Below are positions 23,635-33,158 of a stretch of 33,665 nucleotides of DNA, one piece after another; position 1 is the first letter of the stretch, and the number at the start of each line of letters is the position of its first letter. The notes beneath the pieces were generated by a model. The model did no database searches. It saw only the letters and a list, made by a program, of their open reading frames with translations, and had not been told where the DNA came from. The translations under genes were made by a program, and so were the position numbers. This DNA is from Butyricicoccus_A sp963620595 (lineage in GTDB: Bacteria > Bacillota > Clostridia > Oscillospirales > Butyricicoccaceae). The DNA lies in NCBI GenBank assembly GCA_963620595.1, contig CAVFAY010000027.1:1-33665 (forward strand). Reading direction: 5' to 3'.

Positions 23635-24990
23635 ATGAACAAAAAGCGCGGCAGTTTCTCCAGCCGCATCGGTTTTGTCTTGGCGGCAGCAGGTTCCGCT
23701 GTTGGTCTTGGCAATCTTTGGAGATTCCCGTACCTCGCAGCAAAATACGGCGGCGGTACATTTTTACTTATTTATATCATTCTGGCAGTGACCTTCGGTT
23801 ACTCTCTGATGACAGCAGAAATCACACTGGGACGTTCCACCCGCCTGAGTGCTGTCGGTGCATATGACAAGCTCAACAAAAAATTCCACTTTATTGGATT
23901 ATTGACGTGCCTTGTCCCGATTATCATTGTTCCGTATTACGGTGTAATCGGCGGATGGATTGTCAAGTATATGGTTGTCTTTGTCAAGGACGGCGCGGCA
24001 ACCGCAGCGACAGATAACTACTTTAACAATTTCATCACCAATCCGTGGCAGCCGTTCTTCTTCCTTATCATCTTTATTACCATCACCGCTGTGATTGTCT
24101 CGATGGGTGTTAAGGGCGGCGTAGAAAAGGCCAGCACATTGATGATGCCATTGCTCATCGTTCTGTCCATTATCATCGCAATTTATTCTGTTACTCGCCC
24201 GGGCGCATGGGAAGGCGTAAAATATTACTTCACCCCACATCTATCCGATGTGTCTCCAAACACACTGCTTGGCGCTATGGGACAGATGTTCTATTCGATG
24301 TCTCTCGCCATGGGTATTATGGTCACATACGGCTCATATATGCCAGACGGTGAGGACATTGAGAAGTCTGTCGGGCAAATTGAGCTGTTTGACACCGGTG
24401 TCGCTCTGCTGGCCGGTCTGATGATTATTCCGGCAGTCTTCGCTTTTTCCGGCGGCGACCGCGATGCGCTGAATACCGGTCCGGGTCTGATGTTCGTCAC
24501 CATGCCAAAGGTATTCGCAAGCATGCAGCTCGGCACGCTGATTGGCATTGTATTCTTTGTTCTGGTGTTCTTTGCTGCATTGACCTCTTGTATTTCCCTG
24601 TATGAGACGGTTGTTTCGATTCTGGGTGACCGTTTTCATATGAATCGCCGCACGGCCTGCATCGTAACGTATATCATCTGTATTGGTCTGGGTCTGCTCA
24701 GTGCGATGGGTTACGGCGTCCTGTCTGGCATCCAGCCGCTCGGCATGGCATTCTTGGACTTCTTCGATTTCATCTCGAACAGCGTCCTGATGCCGATTGT
24801 TGCTCTGCTGTCCTGTTTGTTCCTCGGTTGGATTGTTGGTCTGGATTATATCGCCAAGGAAGTCAAGAAAAATTCTGCATTCAAGCGCGAACCGATGTTC
24901 CGCGTTATGATTCGCTGGATTGCTCCGATTTTCCTCGTTGCTATTCTTATCAGCTCTGTTCTGAGTGCTATGGGAATCATTTCGATCTAA
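23635..24990 (+). CDS. Sodium:neurotransmitter symporter (NSS/SNF family)
   Basis: The 451-residue protein is a LeuT-fold Na+-coupled transporter, probably for an amino acid. The first membrane segment GFVLAAAGSAVGLGNLWRFP (13-32) carries the family signature that binds Na+ and substrate; KYGGGTFLLIY and the ALTSCISLYE segment near residue 310 (equivalent to TM8 of LeuT) are also typical. Eleven to twelve membrane segments fit the length. The ATG at 23635 was chosen over the one at 23608 because GGGAG lies 7 bases upstream. If the ATP synthase here is Na+-coupled, a Na+ symporter fits a sodium-based membrane economy. A terminator follows. Confidence 0.95.
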   Translation: MNKKRGSFSSRIGFVLAAAGSAVGLGNLWRFPYLAAKYGGGTFLLIYIILAVTFGYSLMTAEITLGRSTRLSAVGAYDKLNKKFHFIGLLTCLVPIIIVPYYGVIGGWIVKYMVVFVKDGAATAATDNYFNNFITNPWQPFFFLIIFITITAVIVSMGVKGGVEKASTLMMPLLIVLSIIIAIYSVTRPGAWEGVKYYFTPHLSDVSPNTLLGAMGQMFYSMSLAMGIMVTYGSYMPDGEDIEKSVGQIELFDTGVALLAGLMIIPAVFAFSGGDRDALNTGPGLMFVTMPKVFASMQLGTLIGIVFFVLVFFAALTSCISLYETVVSILGDRFHMNRRTACIVTYIICIGLGLLSAMGYGVLSGIQPLGMAFLDFFDFISNSVLMPIVALLSCLFLGWIVGLDYIAKEVKKNSAFKREPMFRVMIRWIAPIFLVAILISSVLSAMGIISI

Positions 24991-25008
24991 TATCTGTGAA
25001 GATACTGC

Positions 25009-25038
25009 AAAAGCCGCCTTTTCAGGCGGCTTTTGTTG
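25009..25038 (+). terminator. Rho-independent terminator of the NSS symporter
   Basis: AAAAGCCGCC (25009-25018), 6-base loop, GGCGGCTTTT (25025-25034), then GTTGT. It lies 18 bases after the stop codon. Confidence 0.9.
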
Positions 25039-25047
25039 TAGGCAAAC

Positions 25048-25092
25048 GATTCGCACCGGCTTCTTGTCTCTCCCAAAGGGAGAGACAAGTTT
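25048..25092. repeat. Solo copy of the palindromic intergenic repeat
   Basis: CTTGTCTCTCCC (25063-25074), AAA, GGGAGAGACAAG (25078-25089): a perfect 12-bp stem. The flanking CGCACCGGCTTCT is shared with unit B (22143) and the GGGAGAGACAAG arm with unit D. It sits between the symporter terminator and the promoter of the glycan operon. Confidence 0.75.
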
Positions 25093-25127
25093 GAATGGTG
25101 CACAGAAAGCTCTTCACCAAAAGAACA

Positions 25128-25156
25128 TTGAAATCACTAGGTAAAGAGATTATAAT
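25128..25156 (+). promoter_or_regulatory. Promoter of the surface-glycan operon
   Basis: -35 TTGAAA (25128-25133), 17-bp spacer, -10 TATAAT (25151-25156), ~26 bases before the predicted transcription start to start-codon interval. Confidence 0.8.
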
Positions 25157-25187
25157 AGTTCCATATCGTAAAATGAGGAGCAATTCA

Positions 25188-26162
25188 ATGAAATTCAGCA
25201 TAGTAATTCCTGTCTATAATGTCAAAGAATATCTGGAACGATGTGTCAGTTCCGTACTGAACCAGCCATGTGCGGACTACGAGATGATTCTCGTCGATGA
25301 CGGATCAACAGACGGCAGCGGTGCGCTGTGTGATCGTCTTGCCCTGCGCAGCAAAAAAATCCGCGTCATTCACCAGAAAAACGGCGGACTGGGTGCGGCA
25401 CGAAACACCGGCATTGAACATGCCTTGGGCGATTATCTCGTATTTATCGATAGCGATGACTATATTGATGCGTCAATGCTGCCAGAGCTTGCGGCAAAAG
25501 TAGATGAAACCCATGCTGACATCATAACGTTCGGTTTCCGAACTGACAACAGCGGCAATACCTCTGCTGTTTTTACTGATCCGTTGCCGGAAGACCGTAT
25601 TTTCACGTTGGCAGACACGCCAACGCTCTTGCTCGCGCTTCCCAACGCATGGAATCGTATTTATACACGCAAATTGTTTTTAGAAACCGGTATTCGTTAT
25701 CCCGGCCGCGTTTGGTATGAGGATATTCGCACGACAACCAAGCTGTTTGCCAAAGCGCAAAGTGTGGTTTGTATACAAAAGCCATATTATTATTATGTCG
25801 TGCGCGAAAACTCCATCACACGCAACAGCAATGTAGATCGAAATCATGAAATTATCGATGCCTTTGACGATTTACTCGGCTGGTATCAGGAAAACGGCTT
25901 GTACGAAACCTATCGGGACGAGCTGTGCCGCCTTGCCATCGACCATCTATTTATCGCCGCTTCGGTTCGCGTGCTGATGGCAAACCCGAAGCATCCGCTT
26001 CTCAAGGAATTTCACCAGTATATGCAGCAGCATTTTCCGCAGTTCCAGAGCAATCGTTATCTATCTCAGCTGCCGCGCACCAAAAAGCTCGCATTTAATT
26101 TGCTGTGCAAAAAGCACTATCGCATTCTGCGCACACTATTTTTGATGAAAAACCGTCTGTAA
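25188..26162 (+). CDS. Glycosyltransferase family 2
   Basis: The 324-residue enzyme transfers a sugar from a nucleotide sugar onto a cell-surface glycan. The GT-A fold motifs are FSIVIPVYNVKEYLERCVSS (3-22), DDGSTDGS (37-44), KNGGLGAARNTG (64-75) and the metal-binding FIDSDDYI (87-93); the catalytic WYEDI lies near residue 180. The donor and acceptor are unknown. The ATG at 25188 was chosen for the GAGGAG 7 bases upstream; a longer frame from 25095 would run through the promoter. First gene of an operon with a flippase and a CDP-glycerol transferase. Confidence 0.93.
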   Translation: MKFSIVIPVYNVKEYLERCVSSVLNQPCADYEMILVDDGSTDGSGALCDRLALRSKKIRVIHQKNGGLGAARNTGIEHALGDYLVFIDSDDYIDASMLPELAAKVDETHADIITFGFRTDNSGNTSAVFTDPLPEDRIFTLADTPTLLLALPNAWNRIYTRKLFLETGIRYPGRVWYEDIRTTTKLFAKAQSVVCIQKPYYYYVVRENSITRNSNVDRNHEIIDAFDDLLGWYQENGLYETYRDELCRLAIDHLFIAASVRVLMANPKHPLLKEFHQYMQQHFPQFQSNRYLSQLPRTKKLAFNLLCKKHYRILRTLFLMKNRL

Positions 26163-26183
26163 ACAGACAGAAAGGACTCTAAT

Positions 26184-27458
26184 TTGAAACTGAACAAAAA
26201 AGCCCTCAGCTCCAAAAAAGGCGTGCTGCTGAAAAATACCATCATGCTGTATATCATGCAGTTTTCCACGTACTTCCTCAGCTTTATCGTCGTGCCATAT
26301 GAGACCCGTGTGCTCGGCGCAACGGTATATGGCAAGGTCGGCGTTGCAACAGCCATCATGGTGTATTTTCAGCTCGTCATTGATTTTGGATTTATTCTCA
26401 GTGCCACGGAAGAAGTTTCGCTGCACCGAGACGATAAACAGCATGTTTCCCGCATTTTCACCTCCGTCACCATCAACAAGATTCTCTTAACGATAGGCTC
26501 TGTCATTGTGCTGGCCGTCCTGTGTCAGGTGATGCCGAGTTGGCGCGAGGATCGCACGTTCTATATGCTGTTCCTCGTGGCGACTGCTGTCAACTCGATG
26601 ATGCCGGATTATCTGTACCGCGGTCTGGAACAAATGGAGACCATTACCATTCGTGCGGTCGTCATCAAGGCCTTTTTCACGGTTATGATTGTCTTGCTGC
26701 TCAAAAAACCGGAGCAGTATTGCCTGATCCCGATTTTGAACATCATCGGCTATGCGGCAACGCTTTTGTTCGTCTACGCGCATCTGTCCCGCAAGCTGGA
26801 TATTCATTTCACGCGCGTAAACATCAAGGATGTCTGGAACAATTTCCGCCGGTCGAGTACGTTCTTCTATTCGCGCATTGCGACATCCATTTACACCGCC
26901 AGCAACACGGTCATTCTGAGCATTATCGCTGCAGGAACCTCTACGGTCGGTTATTATTCTCTGTCTGACAAGCTCGTAACCACTGCAAAGAGCGGCTTGT
27001 CCCCGATTTCCGACAGTATGTATCCGTACATGACCAAAAACAAGGATTTTAAGCTGGTTTGGAAAATTCTCAAAATTTTCATGCCGATTATTGTCATCGG
27101 CTGTGCTGTCGTTGCCGTTTTCGCCCGTCCGCTGCTGACACTGGTCTTTGGTGCGGGATATGGTGACGCCGCACCGGTACTGCGTGCGATGCTGCCGGTT
27201 GTCATTGTCATTCTGCCGAGCTATATTCTCGGCTTCCCGACACTCAGCGCCATGGGTTTATCCAAATATGCAAACTATTCTGTTGTATTCGGCTCTGCGC
27301 TGCACGTGTTTAATCTGCTCGTGCTGTATTTTACCGGACACATGAATATGGTCACGCTGGGTGCCTTGGTATCCATCGCAGAATGTGCGATTTTAGCGTT
27401 CCGTATTATTGTGATTTGGCGTCACAGAAACCGTCTCAATCCATCGAAGGGAGCATAA
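26184..27458 (+). CDS. Polysaccharide flippase (Wzx-like, MOP superfamily)
   Basis: The 424-residue membrane protein has about 12-14 membrane segments and the N-terminal pattern of oligosaccharide flippases (FLSFIVVPYETRVLGATVYG). Such proteins flip lipid-linked glycan units across the membrane. The best start is the TTG at 26184, with AAAGGA 7 bases upstream; no ATG occurs near, so a rare start codon is used and may lower expression. It starts 21 bases after the GT2 gene and ends 4 bases before the next gene. Confidence 0.92.
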   Translation: MKLNKKALSSKKGVLLKNTIMLYIMQFSTYFLSFIVVPYETRVLGATVYGKVGVATAIMVYFQLVIDFGFILSATEEVSLHRDDKQHVSRIFTSVTINKILLTIGSVIVLAVLCQVMPSWREDRTFYMLFLVATAVNSMMPDYLYRGLEQMETITIRAVVIKAFFTVMIVLLLKKPEQYCLIPILNIIGYAATLLFVYAHLSRKLDIHFTRVNIKDVWNNFRRSSTFFYSRIATSIYTASNTVILSIIAAGTSTVGYYSLSDKLVTTAKSGLSPISDSMYPYMTKNKDFKLVWKILKIFMPIIVIGCAVVAVFARPLLTLVFGAGYGDAAPVLRAMLPVVIVILPSYILGFPTLSAMGLSKYANYSVVFGSALHVFNLLVLYFTGHMNMVTLGALVSIAECAILAFRIIVIWRHRNRLNPSKGA

Positions 27459-27462
27459 CCTC

Positions 27463-28605
27463 ATGTCAATTGCACAAAAGCTCAAAAAGGGCGCGGCATG
27501 GACGATTGGTCGTGCCCTGCCTATCCAGAAAAACAAAGTGGTATTTTCCAGCTTCTATGGCCGCGGTGCGTCTGACAATCCTAAAGCCATTGTCGATGCG
27601 CTGGCGCAGCGTCCGGAAAAGCTCGATATTGTTTGGCTGGCAAAAGATCCTGCACACGCCGGTGTACCGGACAATGTTCGAGTCGTTCCATATGACACAC
27701 CAGCTGCCATTCGCGAGCTGTCCACCGCACGGGTTTGGGTAGATAACTGCCGCAAGGGCGCCCATGTCAAAAAAGCCGGTCAGTATTATATGCAGACATG
27801 GCATGGCTTTGCGCTCAAGCGCATTGAACGCGATGTCGCAGACAAGCTCAACACGCCGGAAAATGCCGCATACGCCGAGTATGCAAAGCGCGATTCCGCT
27901 CAAATTGACGCGATTATTTCCAATAGTACATTTATGACCAAGATCTATCAGAATTCGTTCTGGTATCACGGCACGGTACTGGAATACGGTTCCGCCCGCA
28001 ATGATATTCTCGTCCATCCACCGGCAGATGCCAAACAACAGGTGCGCCGTGCGCTGCACTTACCGGAGGATTGCCAGATTATTATGTATGCGCCGACCTT
28101 CCGCGCTGACCACTCCTTAGACGCCTATCAGCTGGATTATCACGCGGTATGCCGCGCCTGTGCGCAGCGATTTGGCGGCAATTGGGTCATGCTGGTTCGT
28201 CTGCATCCCAACGTCATGAAGCTCGCCAAGGATTTACACTTTGACAATCAAACGACTTTTGATGCCACAGCATTTGACGATATGCAACTGCTGCTCGCAG
28301 GCTGTGATGCCGTCATCACCGATTATTCCTCTCTGATGTTTGACTTCGCTCTGACACGCCGTCCCTGCTTCCAGTTCGCCATGGACATCGAAGCATACAA
28401 GGGTGACCGCAATTTCTATTTCCCGATTGATGAGACGCCGTTCCCTCTCGCTGTCAGCAACGAGGAAATGGTACAAAAGATCGCGCAATTTGACGAAGCT
28501 TCCTATCAGTCAGATTGGGATGCCTTCTATCAAAAGATGGGCTTCTGTGAGGACGGAAACGCATCCGAACGCTGTGTACAATGGATTTTGGAAAAAACGA
28601 AATAA
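27463..28605 (+). CDS. CDP-glycerol glycerophosphotransferase family protein
   Basis: The 380-residue peripheral membrane enzyme belongs to the TagB/TagF family that adds glycerol phosphate (or a related polyol phosphate) from CDP-glycerol to a teichoic acid or other glycan. Diagnostic segments are QTWHGFALKRIERD (111-124, with H114), ISNSTFM, MYAPTFR (208-214), VRLHPN (245-250) and ITDYSSLMFDFA (285-296). The N-terminal region is short, as in TagB-like enzymes rather than long TagF. GGGAG lies ~9 bases upstream of the ATG. With a flippase and no TagGH exporter beside it, the product may be a glycerol-phosphate-decorated glycan. A terminator follows. Confidence 0.93.
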   Translation: MSIAQKLKKGAAWTIGRALPIQKNKVVFSSFYGRGASDNPKAIVDALAQRPEKLDIVWLAKDPAHAGVPDNVRVVPYDTPAAIRELSTARVWVDNCRKGAHVKKAGQYYMQTWHGFALKRIERDVADKLNTPENAAYAEYAKRDSAQIDAIISNSTFMTKIYQNSFWYHGTVLEYGSARNDILVHPPADAKQQVRRALHLPEDCQIIMYAPTFRADHSLDAYQLDYHAVCRACAQRFGGNWVMLVRLHPNVMKLAKDLHFDNQTTFDATAFDDMQLLLAGCDAVITDYSSLMFDFALTRRPCFQFAMDIEAYKGDRNFYFPIDETPFPLAVSNEEMVQKIAQFDEASYQSDWDAFYQKMGFCEDGNASERCVQWILEKTK

Positions 28606-28622
28606 AAACAAAGATAAACGCG

Positions 28623-28652
28623 CAAAAGCCTCCCTTTCGGGAGGCTTTTGTA
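28623..28652. terminator. Bidirectional terminator between the glycan operon and the heptad-repeat gene
   Basis: CAAAAGCCTCCC (28623-28634), 4-base loop, GGGAGGCTTTTG (28639-28650): a perfect 12-bp stem whose A- and T-tracts serve both converging genes. Confidence 0.9.
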
Positions 28653-28671
28653 GTATTTGCATCTATACGTA

Positions 28672-31002
28672 TTATTTTCCAAACAAACCCTTGATCTTGT
28701 CCCACAGAGTTTCCTTTGTCTGCTCTTCCTGCTCGACTTCCTTCGTCTCCTGCTTTTCCTCTACGGATGTGCGCATGATGAATTTGGTCGAGGTTTCCGT
28801 CGCAGACTTCGGTGCGCCGGTATAGCATTCGCTGTCCTTCGCATAATCCTTCTGCTTTTCATACAGCTTTGCTGCTGTGCGAATATTGGTCAGATCTTCG
28901 TTATCGGTAATCTTGCTGATACCCTCTTCGTTGTACTTGACGATACCGTCGCGCAGCTCGCCGGAACCATCCTTGAGCTGTGTGCCTGCATCATCAAACT
29001 GCTGGATGGCATCGAGCACCTGTCCGCTTGCCGAATTCAAGGACTTCATACCGGCAGACAAATCGCCTGTGCCGTCCTTGAGACTGGACGCGCCGCTGTT
29101 GAGCTGGTTGATGCCGTCTGTGAGCGTCGGTACCTGTCCGTTCAGCTGAGAGATACCGCCGGACAAGGTTGCCGCACCATCTGCCAGTGTGCCGGTACCC
29201 TTTGCCAAATCCGCTGCGCCGGATGCCGCAGAGCTGACACCAGCAGTGTACTTTGCAATGCCGCTGTCCAGCGACGTTGCACCTTCCTGCAGCTGAGAAA
29301 CCGATGAGCCCAGCGTGCCTGCCAAGCTCTGCAAGCCGGCATTCATCGTGGAATACTTGTCGGATGCCTCGTTGAGACCCGCATCAATCTGATTCAGTGC
29401 CGAGCTGAGCTTAGTCATTTGTGCAGCAGTCTCATCCAGTCCATCGCTGACCTGTCCGGCTGCGCTTGCAATGCTGTCCAGATTGTCTGCCAGTGCTTCC
29501 ATCTTGTCGATGAGAGCTGCATTGGTCTGGAACTTTTGAATAATGGATGCGCCGCTCTCCAGCGTCTGAAGCTCTGCCATCTCGGATTCTGACAGCGACT
29601 GCTTATTGGATGCAATAGAATGCAGACCGCTACTTACCTGCTGTGCGCCGCTCTGAATCTGCGCCAACGCGCTCTTAGCGCTGGAAATATCACCGGAGCT
29701 CATGGAATCCACAACCTGATCCATGCTGTCGGACAGCTTTTGCAGGCTGCTCTCCATCTTGTTGGAACCGGAGAACAGTGCCTGTACATCATCGGACTCT
29801 AGGGCTCCCGCCAGCGAATTCAAACCGCTTGCCAGTTTTTTAGAACCGGAGGACAGGCTGGACGAATTTTCATCCAAGGTACTCAGACCGCCGGACAGCT
29901 TTTCTGCACCAGTATTGGCGGAATCGGCACCGTCTGCCAGCTTCTGTGCGCCGCTGTCCAGTTGACCGACGCCGCTCGCCAGCTTCTGTGCGCCGAGCGT
30001 CAGCGTGCGCATACCGGATGCCAGCTGTGCTGCGCCGTTGTCCAGCAGACCTGCGCCGGATGTCGCATCAATGATGCCGTTGTTGAACACAACATAACTG
30101 GAAGACAGCTCGCCGAGCTTGTCATCCAGTGTTGCACAGCCGTCTGCCAAGTCATTGGCACCGTCAATCAGCTGTTGCGTGGCATCTTTCAGCTCATCCA
30201 ACTGGTCAAACTCCTCATCGAGATCAAAATCAGATTCCTTGAGATCGTTTAAATTGCTTGCACAAGCAAAATACAGGGTCGGCATAGAGCCGTCCTTCAT
30301 ATCACACTCGATGGTCACATCATCCAGCATCATGTCGGTTAAATCAGAGAATTTGTCTCCCAGCAGATCGGCGTAGGTTTCCTTCATGCCCGGCATGGCA
30401 AGGAACGCAACGACCTGATTGGTGCTGTCCGTTTCTACCTTTCCGTCCTCTGCCTGTACATTGGAGAAGTTATCAGTGGACAGGTTGGTGCCGATAACCG
30501 TGAAGTACGGGCGGCAAATCGTGTAGCTCTTGCCGTCTACAGTGACTTCCTTTGTGTCTTTATTGGTCAGCGCAATATGCATCACCAAATGGCCGCTTGC
30601 GCCGTCCAGATCCTTTGCCTCTACCTGCTTGCCGTCCAGCTCATAGGTAATTTTCGCCTGTACCGGCATTTCCTGATCCGTCGTGCCCTGATAATAAACG
30701 TCATTTCCCTCTACGTTCCATGTCAGTGCTTCGCCATTCTGCGTCGGCTCTTCCTCGCCCTTCAGGTTCTTGATGTCCTTCAGCGAGCTGACATCGGCAA
30801 AATTGCTGAGGCCGTTGTCTGAATGCAGCCAATCGCTGACGGTCTGATGCTGAACTGTGCCGTCACTGTTCAGCGTTGCATATACGGTTTCATCCTTGCT
30901 GATCGATGCAGCAAGCGCCGGTGTCAATGTGCTGCACGCTACAACGGCGCTGAGCACACAAGCGGTAATCTTATGATTCTTTTTGAACTTCAATGTCAAC
31001 AC
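28672..31002 (-). CDS. Exported heptad-repeat (xxxLxxG) coiled-coil protein, YhgE/Pip-like
   Basis: The 776-residue protein has a signal peptide (basic start, hydrophobic core about 13-28, ending TPALAAS), a mixed beta-rich domain (about 35-275), and a long region (about 280-700) of degenerate heptads with Leu and Gly/Ser spaced as xxxLxxG (LASGMRTL, LASGVGQLDSGAQKLADGAD and so on). Such repeats occur in YhgE/Pip-type and MMPL-associated proteins and should form an extended helical rod outside the membrane. The C-terminus is basic and amphipathic (DKIKGLFGK). The start is uncertain: GTG at 31002, TTG at 30999 or TTG at 30993 all follow AAGGAG. The first overlaps the MMPL gene by 32 bases, so the two are cotranscribed. 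Confidence 0.85.
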   Translation of the reverse strand: MLTLKFKKNHKITACVLSAVVACSTLTPALAASISKDETVYATLNSDGTVQHQTVSDWLHSDNGLSNFADVSSLKDIKNLKGEEEPTQNGEALTWNVEGNDVYYQGTTDQEMPVQAKITYELDGKQVEAKDLDGASGHLVMHIALTNKDTKEVTVDGKSYTICRPYFTVIGTNLSTDNFSNVQAEDGKVETDSTNQVVAFLAMPGMKETYADLLGDKFSDLTDMMLDDVTIECDMKDGSMPTLYFACASNLNDLKESDFDLDEEFDQLDELKDATQQLIDGANDLADGCATLDDKLGELSSSYVVFNNGIIDATSGAGLLDNGAAQLASGMRTLTLGAQKLASGVGQLDSGAQKLADGADSANTGAEKLSGGLSTLDENSSSLSSGSKKLASGLNSLAGALESDDVQALFSGSNKMESSLQKLSDSMDQVVDSMSSGDISSAKSALAQIQSGAQQVSSGLHSIASNKQSLSESEMAELQTLESGASIIQKFQTNAALIDKMEALADNLDSIASAAGQVSDGLDETAAQMTKLSSALNQIDAGLNEASDKYSTMNAGLQSLAGTLGSSVSQLQEGATSLDSGIAKYTAGVSSAASGAADLAKGTGTLADGAATLSGGISQLNGQVPTLTDGINQLNSGASSLKDGTGDLSAGMKSLNSASGQVLDAIQQFDDAGTQLKDGSGELRDGIVKYNEEGISKITDNEDLTNIRTAAKLYEKQKDYAKDSECYTGAPKSATETSTKFIMRTSVEEKQETKEVEQEEQTKETLWDKIKGLFGK

Positions 31003-33076
31003 TCTCCTTGGAATTATCTAACCAGTGATACGTTGTCTTGCGGATAAGCGGTGCGAACAAAATCAGCATAGCTGGCAGAACAAACAGAATAACCAGCATA
31101 GAGATAATAGCGCCACGGCTGATAAGCAGACATAGGCCGCGAATCAGATCAATGCGGGAAACAAAATACAGACCGATTGTCGCCGCAAAGAAGCTCAAAC
31201 CGCTTGTGATAATACTCGGTGCACAGGTCTCAATGGCGGTTGCTGCCGCATCATGCGGGCTGAGACCGTTGAGCCGTTCCTCATGGAATCGTGTTGTCAT
31301 GAGAATCGCATAGTCAACCGTCGCGCCGAGCTGAATGGTTCCTAGCACAACACTTGCGATAAACGGAATGGTGGAACCGGTAAAATACGGAATGCCCAAA
31401 TTCACCATAATCGCGCCTTCAATCGCCAAAACGAGCAGGAGCGGAATGGAAATCGAACGAAATGTAATGAGAATAATCGCAAATACCGCTACAATAGAGA
31501 AGACGGACGTGGAATTAAAGTCGTGCGCAGATGTGGTAATCAAATCCTTGGTCATCGCACCCTCACCGGTCAGCAAACCATCCGGATCATACCGCTTAAT
31601 AATTTTATTCATCTGCTGTACCTGAGCATTCATTTCATCGGTGCCCGGCTTGTACTCCGTAGTAATCATCATCAATTCATGACCATTCGAGCGGAATAAC
31701 TCCGCAGCATCGTCCGGAATTGCACTTTCCGGAATGCCGCCGCCAATAAATTTTTCATAACACAGCGTCGATTTGATGCCGTCCACCTTATCCAGCTCAT
31801 CCGCCAGATTTTTTTTCTGCGCGGAGCTCAACTCATCATTGATGACCACGAAATGGAAGCTCGGCATACCAAAGTCTTCATCCAGCTTATTGGTACCGGC
31901 GATGCCTGTCAAATTCTGCGGCAGCGAATCGGTCAGTGTATAATAGACACTGGTCAGCCCCTGTGCGCGGAAGAATACCAGTGCTACAACAACAAAAACC
32001 AATAAAATACGCTTCGGGTGCTTGGTGACAGTCGCGGCTACCTTATGCATCTTCGGTGTGATAACCGGATGCACGCTCTTCTCGATAATTTTGTCAAAAT
32101 ACATAATGAGTGCCGGCAGGATAGTCAGCGTGCTGATTACGCCAAGTGCCACGCCCTTTGCCATCACGATACCAATATCTGCTCCCAATGTCAATGACAT
32201 CGTACACATCGCCAAGAATCCGGCAATCGTCGTCAGGGACGAAGACAAGATAGATGTGCTTGTCAGGCAGATGGCAGACACCATTGCATCCTCATTGGAT
32301 TTGTTGACTTTTTCCTCTTGGTATCGGTGCAGCAGGAAGATGCTGAAGTCCATCGTTACGCCCAACTGTAGAACTGCCGCAAGTGCCTGTGTAATATAGG
32401 AGATCTCTCCCATAAACACATTGCTGCCAAAGTTATAGATGACCGGAAAAATGATGCCCAGCATAAAGATAAACGGTACTGCCGTATTTTCCAAGAACAG
32501 GAACAGGACAATCAAGCTGAATATGACAGCACACAGCACGTACTTCGGCAATTCCTGATTGACCAACTCCTTGGTGTCCTCCAAAATCGTGGACATACCG
32601 CCGAGGAAGCAGTCCTTTTTCATGATGCTTTTGATTTCCACAATGGCATTCATAGTCTTATCCGATGCACTGGATTCCTCAAATCGTACCATCATCATAG
32701 TCGAATCGTTCTTGCCATACATCATATCCGTCACATCGTCCGGCAGGATTTCCTTCGGCACCGTGACATCAACAACATCACTGAGCCAGAAGCAGCTTGT
32801 CACACCGTCTACCGCTTCGATGTCCTGCTTCATCTGAAGCAATTCTGCCGTGGGCATATCCCCCTCCACGGTAACCATTGCTGTAGAAGCCAAACCGAAA
32901 TCTTTGTCGAGGTACTGCTCACCCTCCATAGATTCCAGTTCCTCCGGCAGGTAGCTCAGAATATCATAGTTGATTCTTGTGTTGATGTAGCCAAACGCCG
33001 ACAGCACCAGCAGCACACACGCCACTGCCAGCACAAAGCTGCGCCGCTTGACAACAAAACGGGCTACACGCTCCAT
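30971..33076 (-). CDS. MMPL family exporter (RND superfamily)
   Basis: The 701-residue protein has the two-half RND layout: one membrane helix, an extracytoplasmic loop, then a bundle of helices, repeated once (halves about 1-350 and 360-690). Sterol-sensing-like segments include LQLGVTMDFSIFLLHRYQEE and TIQLGATVDYAILMTTRFHE, each with the acidic residue that relays protons, in family positions. MMPL proteins export lipids, peptides or hydrophobic drugs using the proton gradient. The ATG at 33076 has AGGA 8 bases upstream; an in-frame ATG at 33145 lies at the predicted transcription start and has no ribosome binding site. It is the first gene of an operon with the heptad-repeat protein, divergent from a TetR regulator. 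Confidence 0.93.
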   Translation of the reverse strand: MERVARFVVKRRSFVLAVACVLLVLSAFGYINTRINYDILSYLPEELESMEGEQYLDKDFGLASTAMVTVEGDMPTAELLQMKQDIEAVDGVTSCFWLSDVVDVTVPKEILPDDVTDMMYGKNDSTMMMVRFEESSASDKTMNAIVEIKSIMKKDCFLGGMSTILEDTKELVNQELPKYVLCAVIFSLIVLFLFLENTAVPFIFMLGIIFPVIYNFGSNVFMGEISYITQALAAVLQLGVTMDFSIFLLHRYQEEKVNKSNEDAMVSAICLTSTSILSSSLTTIAGFLAMCTMSLTLGADIGIVMAKGVALGVISTLTILPALIMYFDKIIEKSVHPVITPKMHKVAATVTKHPKRILLVFVVVALVFFRAQGLTSVYYTLTDSLPQNLTGIAGTNKLDEDFGMPSFHFVVINDELSSAQKKNLADELDKVDGIKSTLCYEKFIGGGIPESAIPDDAAELFRSNGHELMMITTEYKPGTDEMNAQVQQMNKIIKRYDPDGLLTGEGAMTKDLITTSAHDFNSTSVFSIVAVFAIILITFRSISIPLLLVLAIEGAIMVNLGIPYFTGSTIPFIASVVLGTIQLGATVDYAILMTTRFHEERLNGLSPHDAAATAIETCAPSIITSGLSFFAATIGLYFVSRIDLIRGLCLLISRGAIISMLVILFVLPAMLILFAPLIRKTTYHWLDNSKESVDIEVQKES

Positions 33077-33158
33077 AATTGATGTCCTACTCCTTTCCTT
33101 GTTATCCGGCTGTACGCCGAAATCAAAATATTGACCCATCGTCATTTATAGCATTCTT

